Positions 23,058 through 32,296 of a DNA stretch of 32,376 bases are shown here, in pieces. The notes beneath the pieces are model-generated. The model did not search any database, had not been told where the DNA came from, and saw only the letters and a list, made by a program, of their open reading frames with translations. The stretch spans positions 1 through 32,376 of the forward strand of contig JAIRPF010000028.1 in NCBI GenBank assembly GCA_031257115.1. The letters are read 5' to 3'. The position numbers and the translations under genes are program-made. The DNA is from Accumulibacter sp. (lineage in GTDB: Bacteria; Pseudomonadota; Gammaproteobacteria; Burkholderiales; Rhodocyclaceae). The stretch's first letter is position 1. The number at the start of each line of letters is the position of its first letter.

Positions 23058-24365
23058 ATGCTCCGAATCCCGCGCCCATCGCGCGCATCGCGCGGCTTGA
23101 ACCTGATCGCCAGCGGCGTTCTGGCCTTTCTTTTCCTGGCGCCTGCGGCGCGCGCCGAGCTGACCGTCGAGATCACCGGCGCCGGCGCCAACCGGATTCC
23201 GGTCGCCATCGCGGATTTCGGCGGCGATTTCGGTTCCGCGCGCGCGCTGACCAGCGTCGTGCGCGGCGACCTCGAACGCAGCGGCATGTTCCGGATGGTG
23301 GATGCCGAGGGCGTGTCGATGAACGAGGCCGCCAGACCCGTGTTCGCGGAATGGAAGGAGCGCGGCGCGGACGCGCTGGCCGCCGGCAGCGTGCGCCCCG
23401 GCGGCGGCGGACGCCTGGAAGCGCGTTTCCAGCTCTTCGACATCGCCCGTGAAACGCCGCTCGGCGGCGAGGCTCTGACGACGTCGACGAACATGCTGCG
23501 CGCCGCCGGCCATCGCATCGCCGATTTCATCCATGAAAAACTGACCGGCGAACCCGGTGTCTTTTCAACGCGCATCGCCTACGTCGTCAAGAGCGGGCCG
23601 GCCCGCTACGAATTGCACATCGCCGACGCCGACGGGCAAAACGCCAAGGCCGCGCTGATTTCGCCGGAGCCGATCATTTCGCCGTCGTGGTCGCCCGACG
23701 ATTCCCGCCTGGCCTACGTTTCGTTCGAGAAGAAAAAGCCGGTCATCTACGTGCATTCGCTGGTCAGCGGGCAGCGTACCGTGATCGCCAATTTCGACGG
23801 CTCCAATTCGGCGCCGGCTTGGTCGCCGGATGGCCGCCGGCTGGCCGTCACGCTCTCGAAAGAGGGCGGTTCGCAGATTTTCCTGATAAACGCCGACGGT
23901 TCCGGCGCGCAACGCTTCTCAAGCGGTTCGAGCATCAATACCGAGCCGTTTTTCGCTCCCGACGGGCAGACGCTCTATTTCACTTCCGATCGCGGCGGCA
24001 GCCCGCAGATTTACAGCGCCTCGCTGAACGGCGGCGATGTCCAGCGCATCACTTTCGAGGGCGGCTACAACGTCTCGCCGCGCATTTCGCCCGACGGCCG
24101 GACGATGGCCTTCATCACCCGGCGCGACGGCCCGTTCCGCCTGGCCGTGATGGATCTGGCCAGCCGCCAGGTGCAGCTGCTGACCGATTCGGCGAAGGAC
24201 GAATCCCCGTCGTTCGCGCCCAACGGCCGCATGATCCTGATCGCCACCGAGGTCGGCGGGCGCGGGATATTGTCGGCCGTATCGGTCGATGGCCGCATCA
24301 AGCAGCGCCTTTCCATCCCGGCCGGCGACATCCGTGAGCCTGCCTGGGGCCCCTACCGGCGGTAA
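23058..24365 (+). CDS. tolB: Tol-Pal system protein TolB
   Basis: A 435-residue periplasmic beta-propeller protein that binds Pal and takes part in outer-membrane constriction at division. A signal peptide ends at APAARA|E. The N-terminal domain contains IPVAIADFGGD, and the propeller repeats are plain: SPSWSPDDSRLAYVSFE, SAPAWSPDGRRLAVTLS, TEPFFAPDGQTLYFTSDRGG, VSPRISPDGRTMAFITRRDG and ESPSFAPNGRMILIATE, ending with REPAWGPYRR. The frame is open from a GTG at 22980, but that lies before the -10 box; ATG 23058 gives the correct signal peptide. tolQ, tolR and tolA, normally just upstream, are not in the window. pal follows after 64 bases. Confidence 0.95.
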   Translation: MLRIPRPSRASRGLNLIASGVLAFLFLAPAARAELTVEITGAGANRIPVAIADFGGDFGSARALTSVVRGDLERSGMFRMVDAEGVSMNEAARPVFAEWKERGADALAAGSVRPGGGGRLEARFQLFDIARETPLGGEALTTSTNMLRAAGHRIADFIHEKLTGEPGVFSTRIAYVVKSGPARYELHIADADGQNAKAALISPEPIISPSWSPDDSRLAYVSFEKKKPVIYVHSLVSGQRTVIANFDGSNSAPAWSPDGRRLAVTLSKEGGSQIFLINADGSGAQRFSSGSSINTEPFFAPDGQTLYFTSDRGGSPQIYSASLNGGDVQRITFEGGYNVSPRISPDGRTMAFITRRDGPFRLAVMDLASRQVQLLTDSAKDESPSFAPNGRMILIATEVGGRGILSAVSVDGRIKQRLSIPAGDIREPAWGPYRR

Positions 24366-24429
24366 CGTACCGTAACGGACCCTCTCGACAACCGGACAAA
24401 ACTTCATCGATGCTGGAGATCATTCACCC

Positions 24430-24957
24430 ATGAAACGCTTCGTCATTCCAACCCTTCTCGTTCTTCTCGCCGCCGGCTGCGGCTCGACGCCGGACGCGGA
24501 ACAGGCGGCCGCTCCGGTCGAAACGCGCGGCGGCGACGCCGGCCAGGTCGCCACGGTCACCGCCGGCGGCATGGACAGCCGCCGGCTGCCGCCCGAACTC
24601 ACCGACCCGAAGAGCATCCTTTCGCAACGTAGCATCTACTTCGATTACGACAAGTTCGACATCAAGCCCGAATACCGCGATCTGGTGGCCGCCCACGCGA
24701 AATTCCTGACCGGCAACCGGCAGTTCAGGATGATGATCCAGGGCAACACCGATGATCGCGGCAGCCGCGAATACAATCTGGCGCTCGGCCAGAAACGCGC
24801 CGACGCGGTCAAGAAGCAGCTCGTGCTGCTGGGCGCGCGCGAGGATCAGGTCGAATCGGTCAGCCTCGGCGAGGAAAAACCGAAGAACCTCGGTCAGAAC
24901 GAAGCCGCTTGGGCCGAAAACAGGCGCTCCGACATGCTCTACAACGGCGAGTACTGA
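24430..24957 (+). CDS. pal: Peptidoglycan-associated lipoprotein Pal
   Basis: A 175-residue outer-membrane lipoprotein. The lipobox LLAAGC puts the lipidated cysteine at residue 17. After a flexible Ala/Gly-rich spacer, the OmpA-like peptidoglycan-binding domain (about 65-175) shows IYFDYDKFDIKPEYRDLV, IQGNTDDRGSREYNLALGQK and EAAWAENRRSDMLY. With TolB it ties the outer membrane to the cell wall. The end DMLYNGEY differs slightly from the usual IVY-GE end but the length is normal. cpoB starts three bases after its stop. Confidence 0.95.
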   Translation: MKRFVIPTLLVLLAAGCGSTPDAEQAAAPVETRGGDAGQVATVTAGGMDSRRLPPELTDPKSILSQRSIYFDYDKFDIKPEYRDLVAAHAKFLTGNRQFRMMIQGNTDDRGSREYNLALGQKRADAVKKQLVLLGAREDQVESVSLGEEKPKNLGQNEAAWAENRRSDMLYNGEY

Positions 24958-24959
24958 AA

Positions 24960-25724
24960 ATGCCAACGCACCGCTTGCATTTGCGCCCGGCGATTTCCGC
25001 GCTTCTCCTGCTGGCCGCGCTCGGCGCGCGACCGGCGCACGCGGGACTGTTCGACGACGACGAGGCCCGCCGGCAAATCGACGACCTGACGGTCCAGGTC
25101 AACGAGCGCGTCGATACCCTCTCGAAGGCGCAGATCGAACTGATGAACCAGATTCAGTCCCTGCGCGATGAAAACGCCAGGCTGCGCGGTCAGGTGGAAA
25201 CGCTCCAGTATGAACTGGAGTCCGCCAAAAAACGCCAGCAGGATTTTTACGTCGATCTCGACGGGCGTGTGCGCAAGCTCGAAACGCCGCCGGACGCTGG
25301 GAACGCGCCTCCGGCCGACGGGGGCGACGCGGCGAACGGCAAGCCTTCCGGCCCGGCCGCCGAGGCGGGCGAATACGAAGCCGCGCTGAATCTTTTCAAG
25401 GCCAACAAGATCAAGGAGTCGGCGGCCGCTTTCGAGGCTTTCGCCAAGGCGTATCCCGACGGCGCGCTGACCCCGAACGCCTATTTCTGGCAGGGCAACG
25501 CGCTGACCGCGCTGCGCGATTGCAAGCGCGCCATCGACGTCTACCGCGTGGTCGCCAACAAATGGCCGCAAAATCCGCGCGCGGCGGACGCGCTGATCGG
25601 CGTGGCCTCCTGCCAGCAGGAACTGGGCGACGCCAGGGGCGCCCGCGCCACGCTGGAAGCCGTGCTCACGAAATATCCGGACGGTTCCGCCGCCGCGACG
25701 GCCAGGCAGCGTCTGAAAAAATGA
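24960..25724 (+). CDS. cpoB: Cell division coordinator CpoB (YbgF)
   Basis: A 254-residue periplasmic protein that in E. coli coordinates peptidoglycan synthesis with Tol-driven constriction. A signal peptide ends at ARPAHA (residue 28). A coiled coil follows (about 35-100; QIDDLTVQVNERVDTLSKAQ, LRDENARLRGQVETLQYELE), then an Ala/Gly/Pro linker, then TPR repeats (from EYEAALNLFKANKIKESAAA to the C-terminus, with TPNAYFWQGNALTALRDCKR). The ATG at 24960 is chosen because it starts the signal peptide; longer starts run back into pal. Five bases separate it from queE. Confidence 0.92.
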   Translation: MPTHRLHLRPAISALLLLAALGARPAHAGLFDDDEARRQIDDLTVQVNERVDTLSKAQIELMNQIQSLRDENARLRGQVETLQYELESAKKRQQDFYVDLDGRVRKLETPPDAGNAPPADGGDAANGKPSGPAAEAGEYEAALNLFKANKIKESAAAFEAFAKAYPDGALTPNAYFWQGNALTALRDCKRAIDVYRVVANKWPQNPRAADALIGVASCQQELGDARGARATLEAVLTKYPDGSAAATARQRLKK

Positions 25725-25728
25725 GCGG

Positions 25729-26388
25729 ATGACGGGGCGTGGCAAAGTGGCCTCGCTGCGGGTCAGCGAGGTTTTTTATTCGCTTCAGGGCGAAGCTTCG
25801 CGCATGGGCCTGCCCACCGTTTTCGTCCGCCTGGCCGGGTGCCCGCTGCGTTGCGCCTGGTGCGACACGGCGTATGCCTTTGCCGGTGGCCGGAACATGA
25901 CTCCGGCGGCGATCCTGGACGCGGTTTCCGGATACGGCGTCCGGCAAGTCTGCGTCACGGGCGGCGAGCCTCTCGCCCAGAAGAACTGCCTGCCTCTGCT
26001 CGCGTCGCTTTGCGACGCGGATTACGACGTCTCGCTCGAAACGTCGGGCGCGCTGGACATCGGCGGCGTCGACCCGCGCGTGGCGCGTATCGTCGACCTG
26101 AAAGCGCCGGATTCGGGCGAATCGGAACGCAACCGCTGGCAAAACATTCCGCTGCTGACCTCGCGCGACGAACTCAAGTTCGTGCTGGCCAGCCGGGCCG
26201 ACTACGAATGGGCCAGACAGGCCGTCGCCGGGCATCGCCTGGATCGGCGCTGCCCGATCCTCTTTTCCCCCGTGCGGGAGACGCTCGCCCCGCGCGATCT
26301 GGCGGAATGGATTCTTGCCGACCGCCTGCCGGTGCGTTTTCAACTGCAACTGCACAAGCTGCTTTGGGGTAACATGCAGGGTCGATGA
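25729..26388 (+). CDS. queE: 7-carboxy-7-deazaguanine synthase
   Basis: A 219-residue radical-SAM enzyme that converts 6-carboxytetrahydropterin to 7-carboxy-7-deazaguanine on the way to preQ0 and queuosine. [20 protein letters not shown] is the family opening, and the cluster-binding CPLRCAWC (C38, C42, C45) gives the CX3CX2C radical-SAM signature. VTGGEPLAQ and the substrate-side block [11 protein letters not shown] follow. Its length and the linkage with queC support the call. The stop overlaps the next gene's start (ATGA). Confidence 0.95.
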   Translation: MTGRGKVASLRVSEVFYSLQGEASRMGLPTVFVRLAGCPLRCAWCDTAYAFAGGRNMTPAAILDAVSGYGVRQVCVTGGEPLAQKNCLPLLASLCDADYDVSLETSGALDIGGVDPRVARIVDLKAPDSGESERNRWQNIPLLTSRDELKFVLASRADYEWARQAVAGHRLDRRCPILFSPVRETLAPRDLAEWILADRLPVRFQLQLHKLLWGNMQGR

Positions 26389-26783
26389 ATTTTCGCCAGA
26401 CCGCTCCCATGCTCCAGGACCGCCGCAAATACTCCCGCATCGCCTTCCGCGCCCCCGCGGCGCTGATCCTCGCCGACCGGACGTTCGAAGCGATCGTCAT
26501 CGATCTTTCGCTGAAAGGCGCGCTGATCCATCTGCCCGCCGGAACCGTGGCGGCGAACCAGGCGCCTTGCACGCTGCGCGTGCGGCTCGACGAACCGCTC
26601 GCCGAAATCGTCATGGAAGCGCGCGTCGCCCACGCGGAAGGGCGCTACGCCGGCCTGCTCTGCGTGGCCATAGACCTCGACAGCGTCACGCACTTGCGCC
26701 GTCTCGTCGAACTCAATCTCGGCGACCAGGTTCTGCTCGAACGCGAGCTTTCGGTGCTGCTCACCGACCCGCCCGCAGCCTGA
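26385..26783 (+). CDS. PilZ-domain protein (probable c-di-GMP receptor)
   Basis: A 132-residue cytoplasmic protein consisting of little more than one PilZ domain. [15 protein letters not shown] supplies the RxxxR motif and [11 protein letters not shown] the D/N-x-S-x-x-G motif; together these bind cyclic di-GMP in known members. The remaining beta strands ([20 protein letters not shown]) and a final helix ([11 protein letters not shown]) are present. Translation may begin at 26385 (overlapping queE) or at the internal ATG 26409. The place between queE and queC implies cotranscription, but no functional link to queuosine is evident. The output target is unknown. Confidence 0.88.
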   Translation: MNFRQTAPMLQDRRKYSRIAFRAPAALILADRTFEAIVIDLSLKGALIHLPAGTVAANQAPCTLRVRLDEPLAEIVMEARVAHAEGRYAGLLCVAIDLDSVTHLRRLVELNLGDQVLLERELSVLLTDPPAA

Positions 26784-26809
26784 ACGCCGCCGGCAAACCC
26801 GCGAATGTC

Positions 26810-27523
26810 ATGAATACGCCGTCCATCGATACGCCGTCCATCGTTTCTCCCCGCCGCGCCGTCGTCCTGCTTTCCGGGGGGATCGACTCGGCCACCTGCC
26901 TAGCCATTGCCCGCGACGCCGGATTCGACTGCCACTGCCTGTCGCTCGACTACGGCCAGCGCCATCGCGCCGAACTCGAAGCCGCCCGCCGCGTCGCGCA
27001 AGCGCTCGGCGCGAAGGAGCACCGCGTCGTGCGCCTCGATCTCGCCGCTTTCGGCGGCTCCGCCCTGACCGATCGGAACATCGACGTTCCGACGGACGGC
27101 GCGGAAGGCGGGATTCCGGTCACTTACGTCCCGGCGCGCAACACCGTCATGCTCTCGCTGGCGCTTGCCTGGGCGGAAACGCTGGAGAGCCGCGCCATCT
27201 TCATCGGCGTCAACGCCGTGGATTATTCGGGCTATCCGGATTGCCGGCCGGAATTCGTCTCGGCGTTCGAACGGCTTGCCAACCTCGCCACCAAGGCCGG
27301 CGTGGAAGGCCGCCGCGTGACCATCCACGCGCCCCTGATCGATCTTTCCAAGGCCCGGATCATCCGCCGGGGCAGCGCCCTGGGCGTGGATTACGGGATC
27401 ACCGTGTCCTGCTACCAGGCGGACGATCGAGGCCGCGCCTGCGGCCTCTGCGATTCCTGCCGCCTGCGCCGCGAAGGATTCGCCGCGGCCGGCATCGCCG
27501 ATCCGACGCCCTATGCCGCCTGA
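26810..27523 (+). CDS. queC: 7-cyano-7-deazaguanine synthase
   Basis: A 237-residue enzyme that turns 7-carboxy-7-deazaguanine into preQ0 using ATP and ammonia. The nucleotide-binding loop [39 protein letters not shown] and [15 protein letters not shown] match the family. Four cysteines near the end (SCYQ...ACGLCDSC) form the zinc site. The first residues, [13 protein letters not shown], come from a tandem 15-base duplication (26814-26843) and are dispensable-looking. The start at 26810 is chosen because the longer frame lies inside the PilZ gene. It is followed at once by the tRNA promoter. Confidence 0.95.
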   Translation: MNTPSIDTPSIVSPRRAVVLLSGGIDSATCLAIARDAGFDCHCLSLDYGQRHRAELEAARRVAQALGAKEHRVVRLDLAAFGGSALTDRNIDVPTDGAEGGIPVTYVPARNTVMLSLALAWAETLESRAIFIGVNAVDYSGYPDCRPEFVSAFERLANLATKAGVEGRRVTIHAPLIDLSKARIIRRGSALGVDYGITVSCYQADDRGRACGLCDSCRLRREGFAAAGIADPTPYAA

Positions 27524-27535
27524 CAAAGCCCCGCA

Positions 27536-27564
27536 TTGACAGGCATCCGGCCGATAACTATAAT
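27536..27564 (+). promoter_or_regulatory. Consensus promoter of the tRNA-Lys genes
   Basis: A perfect TTGACA (27536-27541), a 17-base spacer and a perfect TATAAT (27559-27564). It lies 13 bases after the queC stop codon and 18 before the first tRNA, as expected for a strong stable-RNA promoter. Confidence 0.9.
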
Positions 27565-27582
27565 TTGCCGTTTCGGTTTTTC

Positions 27583-27658
27583 GGGTCGGTAGCTCAGTCG
27601 GTAGAGCAGCGGACTTTTAATCCGTTGGTCGGGAGTTCGAATCTCCCCCGGCCTACCA
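27583..27658 (+). tRNA. tRNA-Lys (UUU)
   Basis: A 76-base cloverleaf with encoded CCA. The acceptor GGGTCGG pairs with CCGGCCT; the D arm is GCTCAGTCGGTAGAGC, the anticodon loop is CTTTTAA with TTT at 27616-27618, and the T arm has GTTCGAATC. The strong promoter lies just upstream. Confidence 0.97.
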
Positions 27659-27676
27659 GAAAACCAGACCCGGATG

Positions 27677-27682
27677 TATAAT
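27677..27682 (+). promoter_or_regulatory. Possible -10 box of the second tRNA
   Basis: A perfect TATAAT 17 bases before the second tRNA, between the two tRNA genes. A -35 match is lacking; the first promoter probably serves both. Confidence 0.3.
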
Positions 27683-27699
27683 ACCGGTCTGTTCCGAGT

Positions 27700-27775
27700 G
27701 GGGCGTTAGCTCAGCTGGTAGAGCAGCGGACTCTTAATCCGTTTGTCATAGGTTCGATCCCTATACGCCCTACCA
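27700..27775 (+). tRNA. tRNA-Lys (CUU)
   Basis: A 76-base cloverleaf with encoded CCA. The acceptor GGGGCGT pairs with ACGCCCT; the anticodon loop CTCTTAA has CTT at 27733-27735; the T arm is GGTTCGATCC. It is a second lysine isoacceptor 41 bases after the first, with a closely related D and anticodon arm but a different T stem. Confidence 0.97.
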
Positions 27776-27785
27776 CTCTCTCCAA

Positions 27786-27810
27786 GGCTTCCGTGTCCGG
27801 AAGCCTTTTT
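27786..27810 (+). terminator. Rho-independent terminator after the tRNAs
   Basis: GGCTTCCG-TGTC-CGGAAGCC is an 8-bp perfect stem followed by five T. It lies ten bases after the second tRNA. Confidence 0.88.
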
Positions 27811-27841
27811 CGTCGACTTCCCGCGATGGCCGCGCGGCGGA

Positions 27842-28126
27842 TCATTCGCTCCGCACGTCGCCGTAGGACGGGTCTTTGTCGAACAGCGCCCTGGCGAAGG
27901 GGCAGAGCGGCACGATTCCGATTTTCTTTTCCCTGGCGAAACCGACCACCGCGTCGACGAGTTTCTTGCCGAGGCCATGGCCTTCGTATTGCCGCCTGAC
28001 GCCCGTGTGGTCGATGGCGATGCGATCGTCGTCCGTCCAGAAATAGGTGATTTCACCCGTCGTCGAAGCGCCGTCCTTCATCACGAAAGCGCCCTCTTCC
28101 CCATTGTCCCGGTGAATCATTTCCAT
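27842..28126 (-). CDS. YjdJ-like GNAT-family N-acetyltransferase
   Basis: A 94-residue short acetyltransferase. ITYFWTDDDRIAIDHTGVRR leads into the acetyl-CoA loop (YEGHGLGKKLVDAVVGFARE), and the end VPLCPFARALFDKDPSYGDV is the signature of the YjdJ-type small GNAT proteins. The substrate is unknown. It begins one base after the stop of the iron-sulfur gene, the same pairing as yjdI-yjdJ in E. coli. The usual small-GNAT length is kept, so it is intact. Confidence 0.85.
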   Translation of the reverse strand: MEMIHRDNGEEGAFVMKDGASTTGEITYFWTDDDRIAIDHTGVRRQYEGHGLGKKLVDAVVGFAREKKIGIVPLCPFARALFDKDPSYGDVRSE

Positions 28127-28127
28127 A

Positions 28128-28349
28128 TCATTTTCCTTCCAGGCGATAGCTCAAGGCGCCCGACGGGCATCGCTTGACCTGTTTCACGATCTGTTCCGTC
28201 GTGGCGCCCTGCGGATTTATCCAGGGCCGTTCCCTGGGCTTGAAGACCGCCGGCAGTTCGCCGCCGCAAAATGCCGCGTGCTGGCACAGGCCAGGTTTCC
28301 ACACGATCGTTACCTCGCCGTTGCTGTATTCCTTCACAATCGTTTCCAT
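28128..28349 (-). CDS. YjdI-like (4Fe-4S) mono-cluster protein
   Basis: A 73-residue protein with the divergent Fer4_19 layout: a strand region (VTIVWKPGLCQHAAFCGGEL), PWINPQGATTEQIVKQVKRC and PSGALSY. Three cysteines are visible in those blocks (two in LCQHAAFC, one in KRCPSGAL), where the family binds an iron-sulfur cluster. The frame is open further upstream, but METIVKEYSNGEVT at 28349 has a GGAGAGG ribosome site and matches the family start. It is the first gene of a two-gene unit with the acetyltransferase. Confidence 0.85.
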   Translation of the reverse strand: METIVKEYSNGEVTIVWKPGLCQHAAFCGGELPAVFKPRERPWINPQGATTEQIVKQVKRCPSGALSYRLEGK

Positions 28350-28748
28350 CGTTGCCTCTCCGCTCTTATGAAAATCGGGTCCAGACGATTCAATATAGCA
28401 AACGATGATCGCGTTCGACAGTTTTGGCCAGCCGCGCTTCCGTGTTGCCGGTTTCACGGGGCGGCTCATTTGCTATCGCAATGGAAACAACATTTTATTG
28501 AACCCGCCATGCCGCGATATATGACCATCTTTGTCTCGTATCGACTTCTCGTCTCTATCGAGAAACGGAATTATTTGGAAACCTAATCGATAATGATGGC
28601 TGCGATATGGCTGGCGAACGCCTATCATGAAACGGAGCCGCTCCGGATTCCGGGGTCCCGGGGCGTTTGCCGGCCGGTCGCGGCGAATTGCCGCGCTGGG
28701 CGTGAAAGACCCCGCCTGTCCCAGCGTTCTTGACGGAAAGGAAAAAGC
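28350..28748. other. Gap between the yjdI-like gene and glgB
   Basis: For the minus-strand pair, TATATT (28397-28392 read on the minus strand) about 40 bases before the start codon is a possible -10 box, with only a weak -35 (TCGAAC). The part 28480-28640 is richer in A and T than its surroundings and holds a small hairpin TTCTCG / CGAGAA. No gene, terminator or repeat of the local families is recognised; a clear glgB promoter is not seen. Confidence 0.35.
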
Positions 28749-30929
28749 ATGCCTCAAAATTCTCTCGCCGAAGCCTTGCGGCTAATCACCGATGCGCGCC
28801 ATCACGATCCTTTCTCCGTTCTCGGACGCCACGCCGAGGGTAGCGACGCCGTCGTGCGCGCCTTTCTTCCCGGCGCGGCGGAGGCGCGCATCGCCGAAGG
28901 CGAGCGGGTCATGGCGCGCCGGCCGGGCAGCGACCATTTCGAGTGGCGCGGCGATGGGCACGACCTGCCGCCGCACTACAGCCTGATCTGGCGCGACGGC
29001 CAGGGCCGGGAGCGTCTCGTGTGCGATCCTTACACTTTCCCGCCGCAGGTGGGCGACCTCGACCTGCACCTGTTCGCCGAGGGCCGGCATCGCCATGCCT
29101 GTAACGTCCTCGGCGCGCACGAGCACGAGGCCGACGGCGTCCCCGGCGTGCTGTTCGCCGTGTGGGCGCCCAACGCCGGGCGCGTCAGCGTCGTCGGCGA
29201 CTTCAACGCCTGGGACGGGCGGCGTCATCCGATGCGCGCGCGCGGCGGCAGCGGCGTCTGGGAGCTGTTCATCCCCGGCCTGGAGCCGGGCCAGATCTAC
29301 AAATACGAAATCCGCAACCGCGACAGCGGCGAAATCCTGCTCAAGGCCGATCCCTACGGGCAACACTGCGAACTGCGGCCGCGCACCGGCTCGATCGTCC
29401 CGCGCCGGAGCGGTTACGCTTGGGGCGACGGCGACTGGATGACCCGCCGCCGCCGGCACGATTGGCAGCATCAGCCGATGTCGGTCTACGAGGTGCATCT
29501 CGGCTCCTGGCGACGCGACGCGGAAGGCGAATTCCTGGATTATCGAGAGGCCGCGCATCGCCTGGTGGAATACGTGCTGGACATGGGTTTCACCCACGTC
29601 GAACTGCTGCCGGTCACCGAGCACCCCTACGACCCGTCCTGGGGCTACCAGGTCACGGGTTATTTCGCGCCGACCAGCCGCTTCGGCGATCCCGACGATT
29701 TCCGTTACTTCGTCGATCATTGCCACCGCAACGGCATCGGCGTGCTGCTCGACTGGGTGCCCGCGCATTTTCCCAAGGACGCGCACGGACTGGCGCGCTT
29801 CGACGGCACCGCGCTCTACGAACACGCCGACCCGCGCCTCGGCGAGCACAAGGACTGGTCGACGCTGATCTTCAATTACGGGCGCAACGAGGTGAAGAGC
29901 TTCCTGCTCTCCAGCGCCATCTTCTGGCTCGAACAAATGCACATCGACGGCCTGCGCGTCGACGCCGTCGCCTCGATGCTCTACCTTGACTACTCGCGCA
30001 AGGAAGGCGAGTGGATTCCCAACGTGTATGGCGGACGCGAAAATCTCATGGCCATCGATTTCCTGCGCGAACTCAACGTGGCCGTACACCAGCAATGCCC
30101 CGGCATCCTGATGATCGCCGAGGAATCGACCTCATGGCCGCAGGTCAGCCGCCCGGTCTACATCGGCGGCCTCGGCTTCGACCTCAAATGGAACATGGGC
30201 TGGATGAACGACACGCTGCGCTACATGGCGCACGAGCCGATCCATCGCCAGTACCACCACGGCATGTTGACCTTCAGCATGTTGTACTGCTTCACCGAAA
30301 ACTTCATGCTGCCGTTCTCGCACGACGAAGTGGTGCACGGCAAGCGCTCCCTGCTCCGCCAGATGCCCGGCGACGAATGGCAGCAACACGCCAACCTGCG
30401 CGCGCTCTACGCCTACCAGTTCACCCATCCGGGCAAGAAGCTCCTGTTCATGGGCGACGAATTCGCCCAGGGCGAGGAATGGGACAGCGCCGGCGTCCTC
30501 GACTGGTACGTCCTCGACTATCCGCCGCATCGGGGAATGCAGTGCCTGGTGCGCGATCTCAACCGGCTGTATCGCGCCGAGCCGGCGCTGCACCGCCACG
30601 AATTCGAATGGCAAGGATTCGAGTGGATCGATTGCAACGACGCGCGGCAATCGGTGATCTGCTACCTGCGCCGGGGCGACGGCGGCGAATGTCTGGCGGT
30701 GGCGCTCAACCTGACGCCCGTGCCGCGCCACGACTACCGGATCGGCGTGCCCGGTGGCGGACGTTACCGGGAAGTGTTGAACACGGACGCGGCGGTCTAC
30801 GGCGGAAGCAACGTGGGCAACGGCGCCAGGATCCTCGAAGCGGAAGAAAAACCGTGGATGGGCCGGACGCACTCGCTCGCCCTGACGCTGCCGCCGCTGG
30901 CGGCGATCATCCTGGCGCCGGCGGGATGA
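28749..30929 (+). CDS. glgB: 1,4-alpha-glucan branching enzyme
   Basis: A 726-residue GH13 enzyme that makes the alpha-1,6 branches of glycogen. The N-terminal N1/N2 (CBM48) domains are present ([10 protein letters not shown] at the start; [20 protein letters not shown]). The catalytic barrel shows [33 protein letters not shown] with nucleophile D405, MIAEEST with acid/base E458, and [10 protein letters not shown] with D526. These equal the E. coli GlgB positions, so the protein is collinear with that enzyme. A good ribosome site (GGAAAGGAAAAAGC) precedes the ATG. No other glycogen gene is adjacent in the window. Confidence 0.97.
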   Translation: MPQNSLAEALRLITDARHHDPFSVLGRHAEGSDAVVRAFLPGAAEARIAEGERVMARRPGSDHFEWRGDGHDLPPHYSLIWRDGQGRERLVCDPYTFPPQVGDLDLHLFAEGRHRHACNVLGAHEHEADGVPGVLFAVWAPNAGRVSVVGDFNAWDGRRHPMRARGGSGVWELFIPGLEPGQIYKYEIRNRDSGEILLKADPYGQHCELRPRTGSIVPRRSGYAWGDGDWMTRRRRHDWQHQPMSVYEVHLGSWRRDAEGEFLDYREAAHRLVEYVLDMGFTHVELLPVTEHPYDPSWGYQVTGYFAPTSRFGDPDDFRYFVDHCHRNGIGVLLDWVPAHFPKDAHGLARFDGTALYEHADPRLGEHKDWSTLIFNYGRNEVKSFLLSSAIFWLEQMHIDGLRVDAVASMLYLDYSRKEGEWIPNVYGGRENLMAIDFLRELNVAVHQQCPGILMIAEESTSWPQVSRPVYIGGLGFDLKWNMGWMNDTLRYMAHEPIHRQYHHGMLTFSMLYCFTENFMLPFSHDEVVHGKRSLLRQMPGDEWQQHANLRALYAYQFTHPGKKLLFMGDEFAQGEEWDSAGVLDWYVLDYPPHRGMQCLVRDLNRLYRAEPALHRHEFEWQGFEWIDCNDARQSVICYLRRGDGGECLAVALNLTPVPRHDYRIGVPGGGRYREVLNTDAAVYGGSNVGNGARILEAEEKPWMGRTHSLALTLPPLAAIILAPAG

Positions 30930-30980
30930 CCGGCCTCCCCGCCGCCGCGCCGCCTCCCTCGGCAGGAAGGTTTTGCGCTG

Positions 30981-31018
30981 CCCCGCCGCGCGGCGCGCGC
31001 GGCGGGAGCGCGGCGGGG
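30981..31018. other. Strong GC hairpin between glgB and apbE
   Basis: CCCCGCCGCG (30981-30990) pairs perfectly with CGCGGCGGGG (31009-31018) around an 18-base GC-rich loop. No T-run follows on either strand, so it is a stable stem of unknown role: perhaps 3'-end protection for glgB mRNA or a weak terminator. Confidence 0.45.
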
Positions 31019-31078
31019 TCATCCGACACGCGAGCGATCCGGGCGCTCGATCCGGCGTAAAAGACGGAGGCGTTTCGT

Positions 31079-32119
31079 TTGCAGCGAAGGATTTTTCCCG
31101 CCCTGCTGGCCTTTCTCCTGTCCGCCTGCGGCCCGCCCGCGCCGTACCGGCAGGAATCCTACGTTTTCGGCACCCGCGTCGAGATTCTCGTGGCCGGCGC
31201 CGGCGAAACGAAGGCACGCCCGGCCGCCGCCGCCGTCCTTGGGGAATTCGACCGCCTGCACCGCGCGTATCACGCCTGGCGTCCGTCCGAACTCGGCGAT
31301 CTCAACGCCGCGCTGGCCGATGGAAAGACGCTGGAGGTCAGCGCCGAAATGGCCGCCGTGCTCGGCGACGCCCAGCGATTCTCCGCGCGAAGCGGCGGGC
31401 TGTTCGATCCCGGCATCGGCCGGCTGATCGGCGCCTGGGGCTTTCAGTCCGACGAATACACGCCCGCGCTGCCCGATCCCGCGATCCTGGCCGACTGGCG
31501 GCAAAACCGCACCGGCATCGCCGATCTCCTGATCGACGGGCGGCGCGTCGGCGGCCGTTCGCGGCGTCTCGCCATCGACCTGGGCGGTTATCTGAAAGGT
31601 TACGCGCTCGACCGCGCGGCGGCGATCCTGCGCGCGCGCGGAATCGGCGACGCGCTGATCAACATCGGCGGCAACGTCATGGCGCTCGGCGACAAAAACG
31701 GCGAACCCTGGCGCGTCGGCATCCAGCACCCCCGCCAGCCGGGGCCGCTGGCCACGCTGGAACTGCGCGACGGCGAAGCGATCGGCACTTCCGGCGACTA
31801 CCAGCGTTTTTTCGAACTCGGCGGCAAGCGTTATTGCCACCTGATCGACCCGGAAAGCGGCGAGCCGGCGGCGCGCACCCAGGCGCTCACCGTGCTGATT
31901 CCGCCGCGTCCCGGCGCCGGCGCGCTCTCCGACATGGCCACCAAACCCTTGTTCATCGCCGGCGACCGCTGGCCCGAACTGGCCGGAGAGCTTGGCATCG
32001 ACCAGGCGCTCCGAATCGACGCCGCGGGCAACATCGCCGTCAGCCCCAAAATGCGCCAGCGCCTCGAATTCATGAACGGCGCGCCAAGGCCCGTGGAACA
32101 AGCGATACCCGCCCCCTGA
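31079..32119 (+). CDS. apbE: FAD:protein FMN transferase (ApbE)
   Basis: A 346-residue periplasmic lipoprotein that attaches FMN covalently to target flavoproteins. The lipobox LLSAC marks the lipidated cysteine (residue 17). Family blocks are complete: FGTRVEILV, FSARSGGLFDPGIGRLIGAW, AIDLGGYLKGYALDRAA, LINIGGNVMALGDKNGEPWR, AIGTSGDYQRFFELGGKRYC and HLIDPESGEPA. The start codon is TTG at 31079, with GGAGG eight bases before it; no ATG or GTG fits the lipoprotein signal. Targets such as Nqr or Rnf subunits are not in the window. Confidence 0.93.
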   Translation: MQRRIFPALLAFLLSACGPPAPYRQESYVFGTRVEILVAGAGETKARPAAAAVLGEFDRLHRAYHAWRPSELGDLNAALADGKTLEVSAEMAAVLGDAQRFSARSGGLFDPGIGRLIGAWGFQSDEYTPALPDPAILADWRQNRTGIADLLIDGRRVGGRSRRLAIDLGGYLKGYALDRAAAILRARGIGDALINIGGNVMALGDKNGEPWRVGIQHPRQPGPLATLELRDGEAIGTSGDYQRFFELGGKRYCHLIDPESGEPAARTQALTVLIPPRPGAGALSDMATKPLFIAGDRWPELAGELGIDQALRIDAAGNIAVSPKMRQRLEFMNGAPRPVEQAIPAP

Positions 32120-32296
32120 TCGCCGCCATTCCGATTACGGATCGCCCAGGCCTTCGCCGACTTCGCCCCGCCGCGCACTATCCACGGCCCGCCCTCGCGT
32201 CACGAATGATTCGAAAACGGGATTATTCAATGACGACTCCAGAAGCGCGTCGTTTCCACGAATCAAAAGGCGCGGCGGAAATGTCTGACGTTCCTC

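Noticed and set aside
26814-26843. Two tandem 15-base units at the queC start as a regulatory repeat
   Set aside because: They are in frame and only duplicate the residues around TPSI; a simple local duplication explains them.
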